Shown here: one piece after another, positions 38,213 to 47,127 of the stretch
Layout: each line of letters begins with the position of its first letter
Position numbering within the stretch: position 1 is the stretch's first letter
Assembly: GCA_963742795.1 (NCBI GenBank)
Contig: CAVUNL010000024.1
Span: forward strand, 124,001-188,000
Length of the DNA stretch: 64,000 nucleotides
Reading direction: 5' to 3'
Origin: Palsa-504 sp963742795
Lineage (GTDB): Bacteria > Actinomycetota > Actinomycetes > Streptosporangiales > Streptosporangiaceae
Program-made: the position numbers and the translations under genes
Notes under the pieces: generated by a model
Databases searched by the model: none
The model's input: only the letters and a program-made list of their open reading frames with translations
Told to the model about the DNA's origin: nothing

Positions 38213-39365
38213 TCAGACCTCCAGCGGCGGCACGTCGACCCGCCGCCCCTCGGCCGAGGATTGCAGCGCCAGCCCGGCCAGCTGCACGCCCTCGGCTCCC
38301 TCGGTCAGGTCCCAGGCGAACGGTCGGCCCTCGGCCACCGAGGCCAGGAACAGCTCCCACTCGGCCTTGAACCCGTTGTCGAAGCTCATGTTGTCCGGCA
38401 CGTCGGTCCATTGCGCCTGGTAGTCGAGCGGGTCGGGCAGGTCCGGGTTCCACACCGGCATCGGCGTGGACACCCGGTGCTGGATCGCGCAGTGCCGCAG
38501 CCCGGCCACCGCGCTGCCCAGCGTCCCGTCCACCTGCAGCTCGAGCAGCTCGCGCCGGTTGACCCGCACCGCCCACGACGAGTTCACCGAGGCGACCGCG
38601 CCGCTGGCGAACTCCAGCACCGCGTACGCGGCGTCGTCCGCGGTCGCGTCGTACGGCTGCCCGGACTCGTCCCACCGCCTCGGGATGTGCGTAAAGCTCC
38701 GCGCGTACAGCGCGCTTGACCGGGCCGAACAGGTCGGTCAGCAGGTACTGCCAGTGCGGGAACATGTCCAGCACGATCCCGCCGCCGTCCTCCGCGCGGT
38801 AGTTCCACGACGGCCGCTGCGCCGCGACCTGGTCACCCTCGAACACCCAGTAGCCGAACTCCAGCCGGACCGACAGCACCCGCCCGAAGAAGCCCGCCTC
38901 GACCAGCCGCCGCAGCTTGATCATCCCGGGCAGGAACAGCTTGTCGTGCACCACGCCGTGGGTGATGCCCGCCGCCCGCGCGGCCCGGGCCAGCCGCAGC
39001 GCGCCCGCCAGCGACTCGGCCACCGGCTTCTCGGTATACACGTGCTTGCCGGCGGAAATCGCCTTCATCAGGCTGGCCTCCCGAGCGCTGGTCAGCTGCG
39101 TATCGAAGTAGACCTCGATCTCAGGGTCGGCCAGCACCTCGTCCAGGCGAGTGGTCCACCGGTCCAGCCCGTGCTGCGCGGCGATGGCCCGCAACCGCTC
39201 CTCGCTCCGCCCGACCAGGACCGGCTCGGGATAGACAACTGTCCCGTCGGAAAGCTGGACGCCGCCCTGCTCCCGGATGCTGAGCAGCGACCGGACCAGG
39301 TGCTGCCGGTAGCCCATCCGGCCGGTGACGCCGTTCAGGGCGACGTGGATGACCTTGCGCGTCAC
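38213..39365 (-). CDS. Gfo/Idh/MocA-family oxidoreductase (one frame change)
   Basis: NAD(P)-dependent sugar dehydrogenase type. Rossmann start HVALNGVTGRMGYRQHLVRS, EKPVAESLAGALRLARAA with the catalytic Lys, SWNYRAEDGGGIVLDMFPHW; after a shift near 38700 it continues PYDATADDAAYAVLEFASGAV and ends EGRRVDVPPLEV. Without the shift the frame fuses into the DUF993 gene, which is an artefact. GTG start at 39365 with AAGGCGG upstream. First gene of the operon, 26 bp from a LacI-type operator. Confidence 0.9.
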
Positions 39366-39391
39366 AGATTCCGCCTTCTAGCCTGAGCCTT

Positions 39392-39409
39392 TGGGAAAGT
39401 GCTTTCCCA
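39392..39409. promoter_or_regulatory. LacI-type operator between the Gfo/Idh operon and lacI-like gene
   Basis: TGGGAAAGTGCTTTCCCA, perfect 8-bp arms around a central TG. The centre with AAAGNNCTTT is the classic LacI/GalR-family half-site. Placed 26 bp from the Gfo/Idh start and 85 bp from the regulator start, it can control both divergent promoters. Confidence 0.8.
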
Positions 39410-39439
39410 GATTAGGCTGGCCCCGAATACAGGGTCAAG

Positions 39440-39475
39440 CGCGAGAGCGCGAGAGCGCGAGAGCGCGGAGCGCGG
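39440..39475 (+). repeat. 8-bp GCGAGAGC tandem repeat
   Basis: Three to four copies of GCGAGAGC followed by degenerate copies in the 5' leader of the regulator gene. They make the upstream ATG at 39399 an unlikely start, since they would code a charged ARERES repeat. Confidence 0.7.
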
Positions 39476-39494
39476 GAGCACGAAGGGAGGCCAG

Positions 39495-40538
39495 GTGCCG
39501 GGATCGAGGTCGACGCTGCAGGACGTCGCCGACCGCGCGGGTGTCTCGCTGAGCACCGCGTCCCGGGTCCTCAGCAACGGCCCGCGCCAGGTCGCGCCGC
39601 GGCTCGCGGACCGCGTCCACCGGGCCGTCGCCGAGCTGGGATACACGGCGAACCTGCAGGCCCGAGCGGTCGCGACCGGACAGAGCACGATGGTGGGCGT
39701 GGTCGTCCACGACATCGCCGACCCGTACTTCTCCTCGATCGCGGCCGGCCTGATCGAGGTCACCGACGCGCACGGGCTGCTGCTGTGCATGTCCAGCACC
39801 CCGGCCGCCGAAGCCGCCGAGCAGGCGTACGTGGCCCTGATGCGCGCTCAGCGGGCCCGAGCGGTGATCCTGATCGGCAGCCGGACCGACGACGCGCAGG
39901 CCCGGGACGCGCTGCGGGCCGAGATCGCGGCCTTCGCCCGCTCCGGCGGGCGGGCGGTGTGCGTCGGCCAGGACCTGCTGGGCGTGGATACCGTGCGGCC
40001 GGAGAACGCCGCGGGCGCGCAGGCCCTGGCCCGGGCCATGGTCGCGCTCGGGCACCGCCGGTTCGCCGTGCTGGCCGGGCCGCCCGGCCTGCTGACCGCG
40101 CGCGAGCGGCTGGACGGGTTCCGCGCCGGGCTGGCCGCCTGGTCGGTGCCGCTGGACCAGGCCCGGGTCATCCACGGCCCGTTCAGCCGGGACGGCGGCT
40201 ACGAGGCGATGAGCGCGATCCTGGCCGCGGGGGAGCCGCGCCCCGACTGCGTGTTCGCGGTGACCGACGTCATGGCCCTGGGCGCGCTGGCCCGGCTGCG
40301 GGCCGGCGGCCTGCGGGTTCCGGCCGACATCGCGCTGGCCGGGTTCGACGACATCGCCACCCTGCGCGACGTCCACCCGCCGCTGACCACGGTCCGGCTG
40401 CCGCTCAAGCAGATGGGCGAGATGGCCGCCAGCCTCGTCCTGTCACAGCCCAGCGGCGCAGCCCAGGACCAGCCCCGCGTCATCCCCGTCCCCGGCGAGG
40501 TCATCCTCCGCGACAGCACCATCCCGCGCCCGCCCTGA
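39495..40538 (+). CDS. LacI-family transcriptional regulator
   Basis: 347 residues. HTH and hinge TLQDVADRAGVSLSTASRVLSNGPRQVAP, periplasmic-binding-like effector domain with VGVVVHDIADPYFSSIAAGL and VFAVTDVMALGALARLRAGGLRVPADIALAGFDD. GTG at 39495 has GAAGGGAGG 4 nt upstream and puts the HTH at the N-terminus, as usual. Likely represses the divergent operon through the site at 39392 and, by the similar site at 40581, the downstream transporter. Confidence 0.93.
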   Translation: MPGSRSTLQDVADRAGVSLSTASRVLSNGPRQVAPRLADRVHRAVAELGYTANLQARAVATGQSTMVGVVVHDIADPYFSSIAAGLIEVTDAHGLLLCMSSTPAAEAAEQAYVALMRAQRARAVILIGSRTDDAQARDALRAEIAAFARSGGRAVCVGQDLLGVDTVRPENAAGAQALARAMVALGHRRFAVLAGPPGLLTARERLDGFRAGLAAWSVPLDQARVIHGPFSRDGGYEAMSAILAAGEPRPDCVFAVTDVMALGALARLRAGGLRVPADIALAGFDDIATLRDVHPPLTTVRLPLKQMGEMAASLVLSQPSGAAQDQPRVIPVPGEVILRDSTIPRPP

Positions 40539-40580
40539 CCCTTGCGAACCCGCCCGCCCATCAGGTACGTTTTCGCTCAA

Positions 40581-40598
40581 TTGGAAAGCGCTTGCCAA
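40581..40598 (+). promoter_or_regulatory. Second LacI-type operator, upstream of the permease gene
   Basis: TTGGAAAGCGCTTGCCAA, imperfect palindrome sharing TGGAAAG-NN-CTT-NCCA with the site at 39392. It lies 43 nt after the regulator stop and 156 nt before the permease start. The rest of this 215-nt gap is an apparently untranslated leader. Confidence 0.65.
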
Positions 40599-40753
40599 CA
40601 ATGCGGAGAACCGACGGCTCAGGGGCGCTCACCATGTGGGAGACATGCGGGAGACCAGCGGCGATGGTTGACCATCAGCCCGGTCCCGCGCATGATCCGT
40701 AATAAATCAGCATCACCGGACGGCCCAATCAGCCCCTCGAGGGAGTTGAGCAT

Positions 40754-42217
40754 ATGAGCGAAGCGGCACACATCCCGTTTAGCGAGACGAAGGCGCCAGA
40801 ATCCGCCGAGCGCCTGCATCGCGGGGCCCTCGGCCTGGTCGACATCTCCGCCTCGACGATGGCGAACATCGGCCCGGCCTACAGCTTCTACTTCGGCTTC
40901 GCGGGCATCGTGATCGCGGCCGGCCTCGCCTCGCCGCTGGTCGTGCTCGTCGCCGCCGTCGCCATCGCGCTGCTCGGCAACACGCTGTCGCAGTTTTCCC
41001 GGGCGCATCCGAGCACCGGCGGCTTCATCACCTTCATCGGCAAGACGTTCGGCGGCACCAGCGCGGTGACCACCGCGCTGGTGGCCGGAGTCGGCTACAT
41101 CATCGCGATCTCCTCGGTGCTGGTCATCTCCGGCGGGTTCTTGTCGCTCATGATCGCGTACTACACGGGCACGAGCATCCCCTGGATCATCTTCTCCGCC
41201 CTCTTCACCGCCGGCGCCATGTACATGATGTTCCGCGGTGTGGCCGTGTCGACCAAGCTGGCCGGCTTCTTCTTCGCCTTCGAGCTGACGGTGCTGCTCG
41301 TCGTGGCGATCGCCGTGCTGATCAAGAACGGCGGCCACCTCAGCTCCGTGCCGTTCCAGCCCAGCAAGGTCCTCAACGGCTTCAGCGGCCTGGGCCTCGC
41401 CTTCCCGCTGGCCATCTACCTGTTCATCGGCTGGGAGAACTCGGCGGCGCTGGCCGAGGAGACGAACAACCCCCGGCGCAACGTGCCGCGGGCCGTGTTC
41501 CTGTCGATCGCCCTCATGGCCTTCACGTACCTGCTGGTGGCCTACGCCACCGTCACCGGCTTCCACTACAACGTCACGGCGCTCACGGCCCCGCTCATCC
41601 CGTTCATCGCCGTCTCCCACACCGTGGCGGCCTGGCTGACCTTCATCGCGTACCTGGCCGGGCTGACCTCCACCCTGGGCGTGCTCATCGCCGCGGTGAA
41701 CTCGCAGTGCCGGCTGATCTTCAACGCCGGGCGCGAGGGCCTGCTGCCGCGCTGGCTCGGCTACGTCCATCCGGTCCGCCGGACGCCGGTCAACGCCATC
41801 ATCGCCTTCGTCGGCATCGCTTCGGCCCTCACCCTGGGCTGGGCGCTCGGCCACTGGATCGGCGGGAGCAGCGGCAGCCTGGACGCGCTGACCTTCTTCT
41901 TCGAATCCAGCTCGATGGGCACGATCCTGATCCTGTTCGTGTACCTCGCGTCCAACGTGGCCCTGCCGTTCTTCTACCGTAAGTACCGGCCAGCCGAGTT
42001 CAACATCATCAAGCACGTCGTGCTGCCTGCTCTCGGCGTAGTCGCGATCGCCATCCCGATCTACTACCTGTTCAAGCCGCCGATACCCCAGCCGTACTAC
42101 TGGTTCCCGTATGTCGGCCTGGGCATCGTCGCGGTGTCCATCCTCTACTCGATCTGGCTGGTCAGGCGCGACCCGGGCCTGGGCGACCGGGTCGGCTCGA
42201 TCATCGCCGACGAATAA
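40754..42217 (+). CDS. APC-family amino acid/amine permease
   Basis: 487 residues with about 12 hydrophobic helices. GALGLVDISASTMANIGPAYSFYFGFA is the usual helix-1 region of APC transporters; GWENSAALAEETNNPRRNVPRAV is the conserved loop after helix 6. AGGGAG lies 8 nt before the ATG. The neighbouring amine oxidase, 72 nt downstream, suggests that it imports a primary amine or amino acid. Probably controlled by the LacI-type site at 40581. Confidence 0.92.
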   Translation: MSEAAHIPFSETKAPESAERLHRGALGLVDISASTMANIGPAYSFYFGFAGIVIAAGLASPLVVLVAAVAIALLGNTLSQFSRAHPSTGGFITFIGKTFGGTSAVTTALVAGVGYIIAISSVLVISGGFLSLMIAYYTGTSIPWIIFSALFTAGAMYMMFRGVAVSTKLAGFFFAFELTVLLVVAIAVLIKNGGHLSSVPFQPSKVLNGFSGLGLAFPLAIYLFIGWENSAALAEETNNPRRNVPRAVFLSIALMAFTYLLVAYATVTGFHYNVTALTAPLIPFIAVSHTVAAWLTFIAYLAGLTSTLGVLIAAVNSQCRLIFNAGREGLLPRWLGYVHPVRRTPVNAIIAFVGIASALTLGWALGHWIGGSSGSLDALTFFFESSSMGTILILFVYLASNVALPFFYRKYRPAEFNIIKHVVLPALGVVAIAIPIYYLFKPPIPQPYYWFPYVGLGIVAVSILYSIWLVRRDPGLGDRVGSIIADE

Positions 42218-42289
42218 CCCTCCGACCCGGTGGCGGCCTCCGCGGTCGCCACCAGGCCCGGGCCGTTCCGCTCCACGGGGAGATCCGCC

Positions 42290-44212
42290 ATGACCGACAC
42301 CGCCGTCCGCCCCGACCAGACGGCCGGCCCGCCGCCCGCGCACCCGCTGGACCCGGCCACCGGCGCCGAGTACCTGGCCGGACGGGAGATCATGGCCGCG
42401 GCCGGGCTGCTGGCCGAACCGGTCAGGTTCGCCTACTACGGCCTGGAGGAACCGCCCAAGAACGACGTGCTCAACGGTTCAGCGACCGATCGCCGCCTGC
42501 GCGCGTTCCTGGTCGACACCGCCACCGGCGAGTCGACCGACGTCGTCGTCTCGCTCAGGGACAGCAAGGTGGTCAGCGCGCGCACGCTGGACCCGCCGGC
42601 CGACGGCCAGATGCCGATCCTGGACAGCGACTTCGCGCTCGTGGACGAGATCGTCAGGGCCGACCCGGGCTGGCGCGCGGCCATGGCCCGGCGCGGCCTG
42701 CACGACGTCAGCCAGATCCGGGCCTGCCCGATCACCGCCGGCGCGTTCGGACCACCCGAGGACGACCGCCGGCGGATGGTGCGCGTGCTCGCCTTCGTCC
42801 AGGCCCGCGAGCACGACCTGGCCTGGGCCCACCCGGTGGACGGCGTCGCGGCCTACGTCGACCTGATCGAGAAGAAGGTCTTCAAGATCACCGACGAGTT
42901 CGACCTGGCGGTCCCGGCCGAGTCCGGCGACTACGACGACGAGGCGGTCCGCGGCCCGCAGCGCACCACGCTGCGCCCGATCGAGATCACCCAGCCCGAG
43001 GGACCATCTTTTATCCTGAACGGACCGTGGCTCCAGTGGCAGGACTGGTCCGTGCGGATCGGGTTCGACGCCCGCGAGGGCCTCACCTTGCACCAGGTCA
43101 GCCTGGACGAACGCCCGGTGATGTACCGCGCCTCGATCCCCGAGATGGTCGTGCCGTACGGCGATCCGCGGTTCCGCTACTGGCAGGCCTACTTCGACTC
43201 GGGGGAGTACCTGGTCGGGAAGTGGGCCAACTCGCTCGAGCTCGGCTGTGACTGCCTGGGCGAGATCGCCTACCTGGACGCGACCGTGACCGACGACACC
43301 GGGTGCCCCAGGACCATACCGAACGCCATATGCGTGCACGAGGAGGACTTCGGCATCCTCTGGAAGCACACCGACATCTTCAACGGCTCGGCCCAGTCAC
43401 GCCGCCAGCGCCGCCTCGTGGTGAGTTACTTCACCACGGTCGGCAACTACGACTACGGCTTCTACTGGTACTTCTACCTGGACGGCACCATCGAGTGCGA
43501 GATCAAGGCGACCGGGGTGCTGTTCACCTCGGCGCATCCCGGCGGCGACCATCCCTACTCCACCGAAGTCGCGCCGGGGCTCGCCGCCCCGTTCCACCAG
43601 CACCTGTTCAGCGCGCGGCTGGACATGACCGTGGACGGGCTGGCCAACGCCGTGGAAGAGGTCGACGTCAGCGGCCTGCCGATCGGGCCGGACAACCCCT
43701 ACGGCAACGCCATTGTCCAGCAGGTCACCCGGCTGACCCGCGAGTCGCAGGCCTGCCGCCGGGCGGACGGCTCCCGCGGCCGTACCTGGCGGATCATCAA
43801 CACCGAGCGCTCCAACCGCTTCGGCCGTCCCACTGGTTACACGCTTTACCCGGAGTCCGCGCCGGTCCTGCTGGCCGACCCTGCCGCCCCGCTGACCGCG
43901 CGGGCCGGCTTCGCCACCAACCACCTCTGGGTCACCCGGTACGACCCGGACCAGCGCTGGCCGGCCGGCGACTTCGTGAACCAGAACCCCGGCGGAGCGG
44001 GCCTGCCCGCCTTCATCGCGGGCGACCGTGACATCGACGGCCAAGACGTCGTGGTCTGGCACACGTTCGGCCCCACGCACGTCCCGCGCCCGGAGGACTG
44101 GCCGGTCATGCCGGTCGCGCGCTGCGGGTTCACCCTCAAGCCGACCGGCTTCTTCGACCGCAACCCGACGCTGGACGTTCCCCCGCCATCCCCGCACTGC
44201 CCAGCCGACTAA
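42290..44212 (+). CDS. Copper-containing primary-amine oxidase
   Basis: 640 residues; oxidises primary amines to aldehydes with release of NH3 and H2O2. Tyr387 in VGNYDYGF is the precursor of the topaquinone cofactor, the catalytic base Asp is in YWQAYFDSGEYLVG, and the copper ligands are the HQH of PFHQHLFSARL and the His of FGPTHVPRPEDWPVMP. There is no signal peptide, so it is cytoplasmic like the Arthrobacter enzymes. ATG at 42290 follows GGGGAGA. A T-rich motif at 43009-43023 uses codons rare in this gene. Confidence 0.95.
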   Translation: MTDTAVRPDQTAGPPPAHPLDPATGAEYLAGREIMAAAGLLAEPVRFAYYGLEEPPKNDVLNGSATDRRLRAFLVDTATGESTDVVVSLRDSKVVSARTLDPPADGQMPILDSDFALVDEIVRADPGWRAAMARRGLHDVSQIRACPITAGAFGPPEDDRRRMVRVLAFVQAREHDLAWAHPVDGVAAYVDLIEKKVFKITDEFDLAVPAESGDYDDEAVRGPQRTTLRPIEITQPEGPSFILNGPWLQWQDWSVRIGFDAREGLTLHQVSLDERPVMYRASIPEMVVPYGDPRFRYWQAYFDSGEYLVGKWANSLELGCDCLGEIAYLDATVTDDTGCPRTIPNAICVHEEDFGILWKHTDIFNGSAQSRRQRRLVVSYFTTVGNYDYGFYWYFYLDGTIECEIKATGVLFTSAHPGGDHPYSTEVAPGLAAPFHQHLFSARLDMTVDGLANAVEEVDVSGLPIGPDNPYGNAIVQQVTRLTRESQACRRADGSRGRTWRIINTERSNRFGRPTGYTLYPESAPVLLADPAAPLTARAGFATNHLWVTRYDPDQRWPAGDFVNQNPGGAGLPAFIAGDRDIDGQDVVVWHTFGPTHVPRPEDWPVMPVARCGFTLKPTGFFDRNPTLDVPPPSPHCPAD

Positions 44213-44219
44213 AGCTTAG

Positions 44220-44438
44220 AGGTACGGCCACGGCGGCCAGCCGTATCGGTATGATTACGCCGCCACTAACGAACCGGGCTGGTTCGTATTCAACGACCTG
44301 TCCGAGGTAGTCGTGTCCGGGCCAGCCGCCCCAGGTCCCCGGTCTTCGGCGTACCTGCGCGTCGAGCCAGCCAAGAACAACCAGGCGAAGGGCGTGCGCT
44401 GGGCGGTGGACTATGAGGTCATTACCAATCCGGAGTGA
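44220..44438 (+). pseudogene. Startless reading-frame fragment of unknown origin
   Basis: From 44220 the frame runs 72 codons to TGA at 44436 and reads like real protein (TNEPGWFVFNDLSEVVVSG, then RVEPAKNNQAKGVRWAVDYE). TAG at 44217 blocks it upstream and there is no ATG; the only start would be GTG at about 44310. It seems to be the 3' end of a lost gene between the amine oxidase and the tRNA. Family not recognised. Confidence 0.45.
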
Positions 44439-44512
44439 CGCGATGCTAAGCTGTGCCTTTGCTGCGCTGGTCCGGACTCCTCTATGAGAGGCCTTCCCAA
44501 CGGCGCGGTTAA

Positions 44513-44585
44513 GGGGCTATGGCGCAGCTGGTAGCGCGTCTGCATGGCATGCAGAAGGTCAGGGGTTCGAATCCCCTTAGCTCCA
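44513..44585 (+). tRNA. tRNA-Ala (anticodon GGC)
   Basis: 73 nt. Acceptor stem GGGGCTA/TAGCTCC with the G3:U70 wobble pair that is the main alanine identity element; anticodon stem TCTGC/GCAGA with loop ATGGCAT, anticodon GGC; T arm AGGGG-TTCGAAT-CCCCT. Discriminator A; the CCA end is not encoded. Marks the left edge of the plastic region. Confidence 0.96.
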
Positions 44586-44996
44586 CTAAGAAATTCGCGC
44601 TTCCGTTCGAATCAAGCTGACCATCTATTGTCGCGAGGGAACGGGGCGGATACCCAACCGGGCATCTAGGTTGCAGCATGCACGGGCCACAGCTGATGAC
44701 CGGACGGACAGGATTCAGGCTTGTCTTCGAACAGGGAAGCCGCGCCCGACCAGAGCCTGCACCGCTCGCAGCCGTTCACTTCTGGCTCACGCCCAAGACA
44801 TGCTGCGCCTTCATCGCGGCAAATGAGGATGACCCTTGGTGGGTACGTTCCCTGGCGTGGGCTTGACGATGGCTGCCGTCCGGGGCTTCTCGTCGGCGGG
44901 ATGACCGGCCGTCCTGCAACCTCTGCCAGCCCATGGTTTCCGACGGCGCCACTCGGGTGTCATGCGGAACTCACCCCGACGCGGCCCGCGGTGGGT
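44586..44996. other. 411-nt gap without a recognisable gene
   Basis: Short open frames exist (for example 44678-44866, beginning MHGPQLMTGRTGF) but lack ribosome-binding sites, conserved motifs and the GC-rich third positions of the neighbours. GC is visibly lower than in the flanking genes. No repeat of the tRNA 3' end was found. Confidence 0.5.
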
Positions 44997-45314
44997 TTAC
45001 GCAGCGCGGCTGGTGTGAGCTCCGGTACGCTGAGCGATTGTCCAGGCACAGGCTGATGCTGGTGCCGGTTCGCCGAACGCTTTGCCGGCGACCTGGCGGG
45101 CCCAGCGCATCCGCGTGACCGCGGTCTCGGGATGATCGCCGAACTCCTGCGCTACTCGTCCGGCACAGCCACGCTGGCCGAACGCCCCGACAGCCGCGGC
45201 AACGGCCTGGCGGACTTCCCTGGCACCGGGATGGTCACCGCGCTGCAGTGCCGACACGAACAGGGCATCGGCCCGGATGACGCTGATACTGAGGTGGTGC
45301 ATCGCTGGCCGCAT
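44997..45314 (-). CDS. Small conserved actinobacterial protein of unknown function
   Basis: 105 residues. ISVIRADALFVSALQR, VRQAVAAAVGAFGQRGCAGRVAQEFGDHPETAVTRMRWAR is a conserved pattern of short hypothetical proteins in Streptomyces and relatives, as far as I recognise it. ATG at 45314 has GAGGAGG 6 nt upstream (a second ATG at 45317 is too close). The C-terminal 20 residues are Ala/Thr-rich. Antisense to nothing known; single gene. Confidence 0.7.
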   Translation of the reverse strand: MRPAMHHLSISVIRADALFVSALQRGDHPGAREVRQAVAAAVGAFGQRGCAGRVAQEFGDHPETAVTRMRWARQVAGKAFGEPAPASACAWTIAQRTGAHTSRAA

Positions 45315-45486
45315 CATGAGCCTCCTCGACTTCTGGTTCCCCTTGACCACATCACCGGGGCCCGGCACTGTTGACCTCTATCTGGCGGAGCATCCCGGCA
45401 GGCTGGTGATACCGGCTCGCCGAAAGAACCCCAGCGGACCCCGAACTCATGGCGCGCATCCGCGCTCTTTAACGGCTCGACGTCTT

Positions 45487-46203
45487 GGCCGACGCCCGTA
45501 CGTGTCCGGGCACGCGCCCGCCGGCGAGCTGCTCTACGTTCTCAACCTGGTCCGGCCGCGTAACTTCATGCCGGTCCACGGCGAGTGGCGCCACCTGCGC
45601 GCGCACGCCCACCTCGCCGCGCTGACTGGCGTGCCCGACGCCAACATCGTGATCGCCGAGGACGGCGTGGTCGTCGACCTGGTGGACGGCCAGGCCAGCG
45701 TGGTCGGCGCGGTGCCCTGCGGGTACGTCTACGTCGACGGCCTCACGGTCGGCGAGGTCACCGAGTCCCAGCTCAAGGACCGGCGCATCCTCGGCGACGA
45801 AGGCTTCGTCTCGGTGGTGATCGTGGTCGACGCCAGCTCCGGCAAGATGGTGGCCGGCCCGGAGATCCACGCCCGCGGCGCCGGCATCGACGACGCCGCG
45901 TTCGGCGAGGTCCTGCCCAAGATCGAGGAAGCCCTGGCCCTGGCCGCCGCCGACGGCATCACCGACGCCCACCAGATCAGCCAGCTAGCCCGCCGCATCG
46001 TCGGCAAGTCGGTCAGCGACAACTACCGCCGCCGCCCCATGATCATCCCCGTAGTCATCCAGACCTGGCCCGTCACGGTCAGGAACCCTCCTGATCCCGC
46101 TCCACCCGGCGGCCTGTACAGCCGCACCAGGTGGACGCCGTTGCCCTGTTTGAGGTCGGCCAAGAAGCGCCGTTGCCGTGCTCGAGGTCGGCCAAGGTGC
46201 TGA
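45487..46203 (+). pseudogene. Ribonuclease J, C-terminal remnant
   Basis: VSGHAPAGELLYVLNLVRPRNFMPVHGEWRHLRAHAHLA, IAEDGVVVDLVDG, VYVDGLTVGEV, LKDRRILGDEGFVSVVIVVD, GPEIHARG and RRRPMIIPVVIQT match the last third of actinobacterial RNase J (end of the beta-CASP and the C-terminal dimerisation domain). The metallo-beta-lactamase half with the HxHxDH site, about 330 residues, is absent. Upstream bases of the same frame are unrelated, and the frame runs past the usual end into Pro/Arg-rich codons. Cannot be an active nuclease. Confidence 0.85.
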
Positions 46204-46228
46204 GCAGCCGGCCGGTCAGGTAGCCGAC

Positions 46229-46338
46229 CCTAAGGGGGTTGCGCGCAGATATAAGGGCTCGCCGCGGCCAGGTTACGGTAACCGGCCGATGCGCCGCCGC
46301 GGCCTTTAACGCCACTGTGGAAGCAAGTCGGAATTCAC
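46229..46338 (+). promoter_or_regulatory. Conserved structured leader, copy D
   Basis: Contains, in order, CCTAAGGGGG, CGCGCAGAT, ATAAGGGCT, GGTTACGGTAACC, CCGGCCGATGCGCCG, GGCCTTTAACGCC and CTGTGGAAGCAA. The same order occurs on the minus strand at 53724-53826, 58297-58400 and 60620-60722. Ends 22 nt before ATG 46360, with the Shine-Dalgarno GAAGGGA between. AAGGGCT can pair with GGCCTTT to close a long stem with two inner hairpins. Confidence 0.75.
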
Positions 46339-46359
46339 CAACGGCTGAAGGGATCAACA

Positions 46360-47127
46360 ATGGACGTGCCAGCGCGGGCGGGGCGGGATCGGGCGGTGAT
46401 CACGGGGTCGGCCGGGCCGGGTGCGGGTAAGGGCGCGGTCCCGCCGCGGACCTCCCGCGGTTCCGGTCAGCCGGTTTCCCCGACGGGGGCGGAGGCGGTC
46501 TACCGTCAGCTGTTCGACTCATTCGACCGGGACCGGGACGATAAGGTCTCGCAGTGGGCGGTGCTCAGCCGCCTGCAAGGGTGCGGGCTCCTGCCTGACG
46601 ATCCGCGGATCCAGGAGGCGCTGGCCGGGCTGACGGCAACGGAGGGCGCCTCCAAGCAGATCAGCTTCGGGCAGTTCAAGGCCCTGGCCAACTCCGTCCG
46701 CGGCATCGAGTTCTGCCGCAAGCTGGTCGCCGCGTACAACGTGCACGTCTTTGACTCCCTGATCACCGGCCCCGGCCGCAGCGCCAAACGCGACCCCCGG
46801 CGGAAGAAGAACCAGTCCCAGATCGAGGGCGTGGTCGCGCTGACCTGGGCCGCCAGCCAGGGCGACCTGACCGAGGTCCGGGCCCTGGTCGCCGCCGGCG
46901 TCGAACCGGGCACCGCTGACTACGACGGCCGCACCGCCTTGCACCTGGCCGCCGCCGAAGGCCAGCCCGAGGTCGTCAGCTACCTGCTCGCCCTCGGCGC
47001 CGACCCCCAGCCCCAGGACCGCTGGGGCGGCACCCCGCGCTCCGACGCCGAAGGCAACGGCCACACGCAAGTAGCCGAGCTGCTCCGCCAGGCAGTGCGG
47101 GATACACCCGAGGCGGTGGCGGTATGA
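46360..47127 (+). CDS. Glutaminase-derived protein lacking the catalytic domain (EF-hand-like + ankyrin repeats)
   Basis: 255 residues. Residues about 45-108 are the helical EF-hand-like domain of eukaryote-type glutaminases (FDRDRDDKVSQWAVLSRL). Residues 111-150 (NSVRGIEFCRKLV, then DPRRKK) match the end of the GLS catalytic domain (GNSVKGIHFCHDLV, DPRR). Residues 155-243 are two ankyrin repeats like the GLS C-terminus (YDGRTALHLAAAEGQPEVV; DRW.NTP-type continuation). The about 290-residue serine-dependent glutaminase domain between residues 110 and 111 is missing, and the frame is kept. No catalytic motif remains. First gene of a three-gene unit, preceded by leader copy D. Confidence 0.8.
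   Translation: MDVPARAGRDRAVITGSAGPGAGKGAVPPRTSRGSGQPVSPTGAEAVYRQLFDSFDRDRDDKVSQWAVLSRLQGCGLLPDDPRIQEALAGLTATEGASKQISFGQFKALANSVRGIEFCRKLVAAYNVHVFDSLITGPGRSAKRDPRRKKNQSQIEGVVALTWAASQGDLTEVRALVAAGVEPGTADYDGRTALHLAAAEGQPEVVSYLLALGADPQPQDRWGGTPRSDAEGNGHTQVAELLRQAVRDTPEAVAV

Noticed and set aside
37083..39365. Gfo/Idh-DUF993 fusion protein
   Set aside because: Middle 160 residues are an Arg/Gly-rich out-of-frame stretch; the conserved oxidoreductase end and its stop are in the neighbouring frame.
40619..42343. 574-codon antisense frame over the permease gene
   Set aside because: Asp/Arg/Gly-rich shadow of a conserved membrane transporter.
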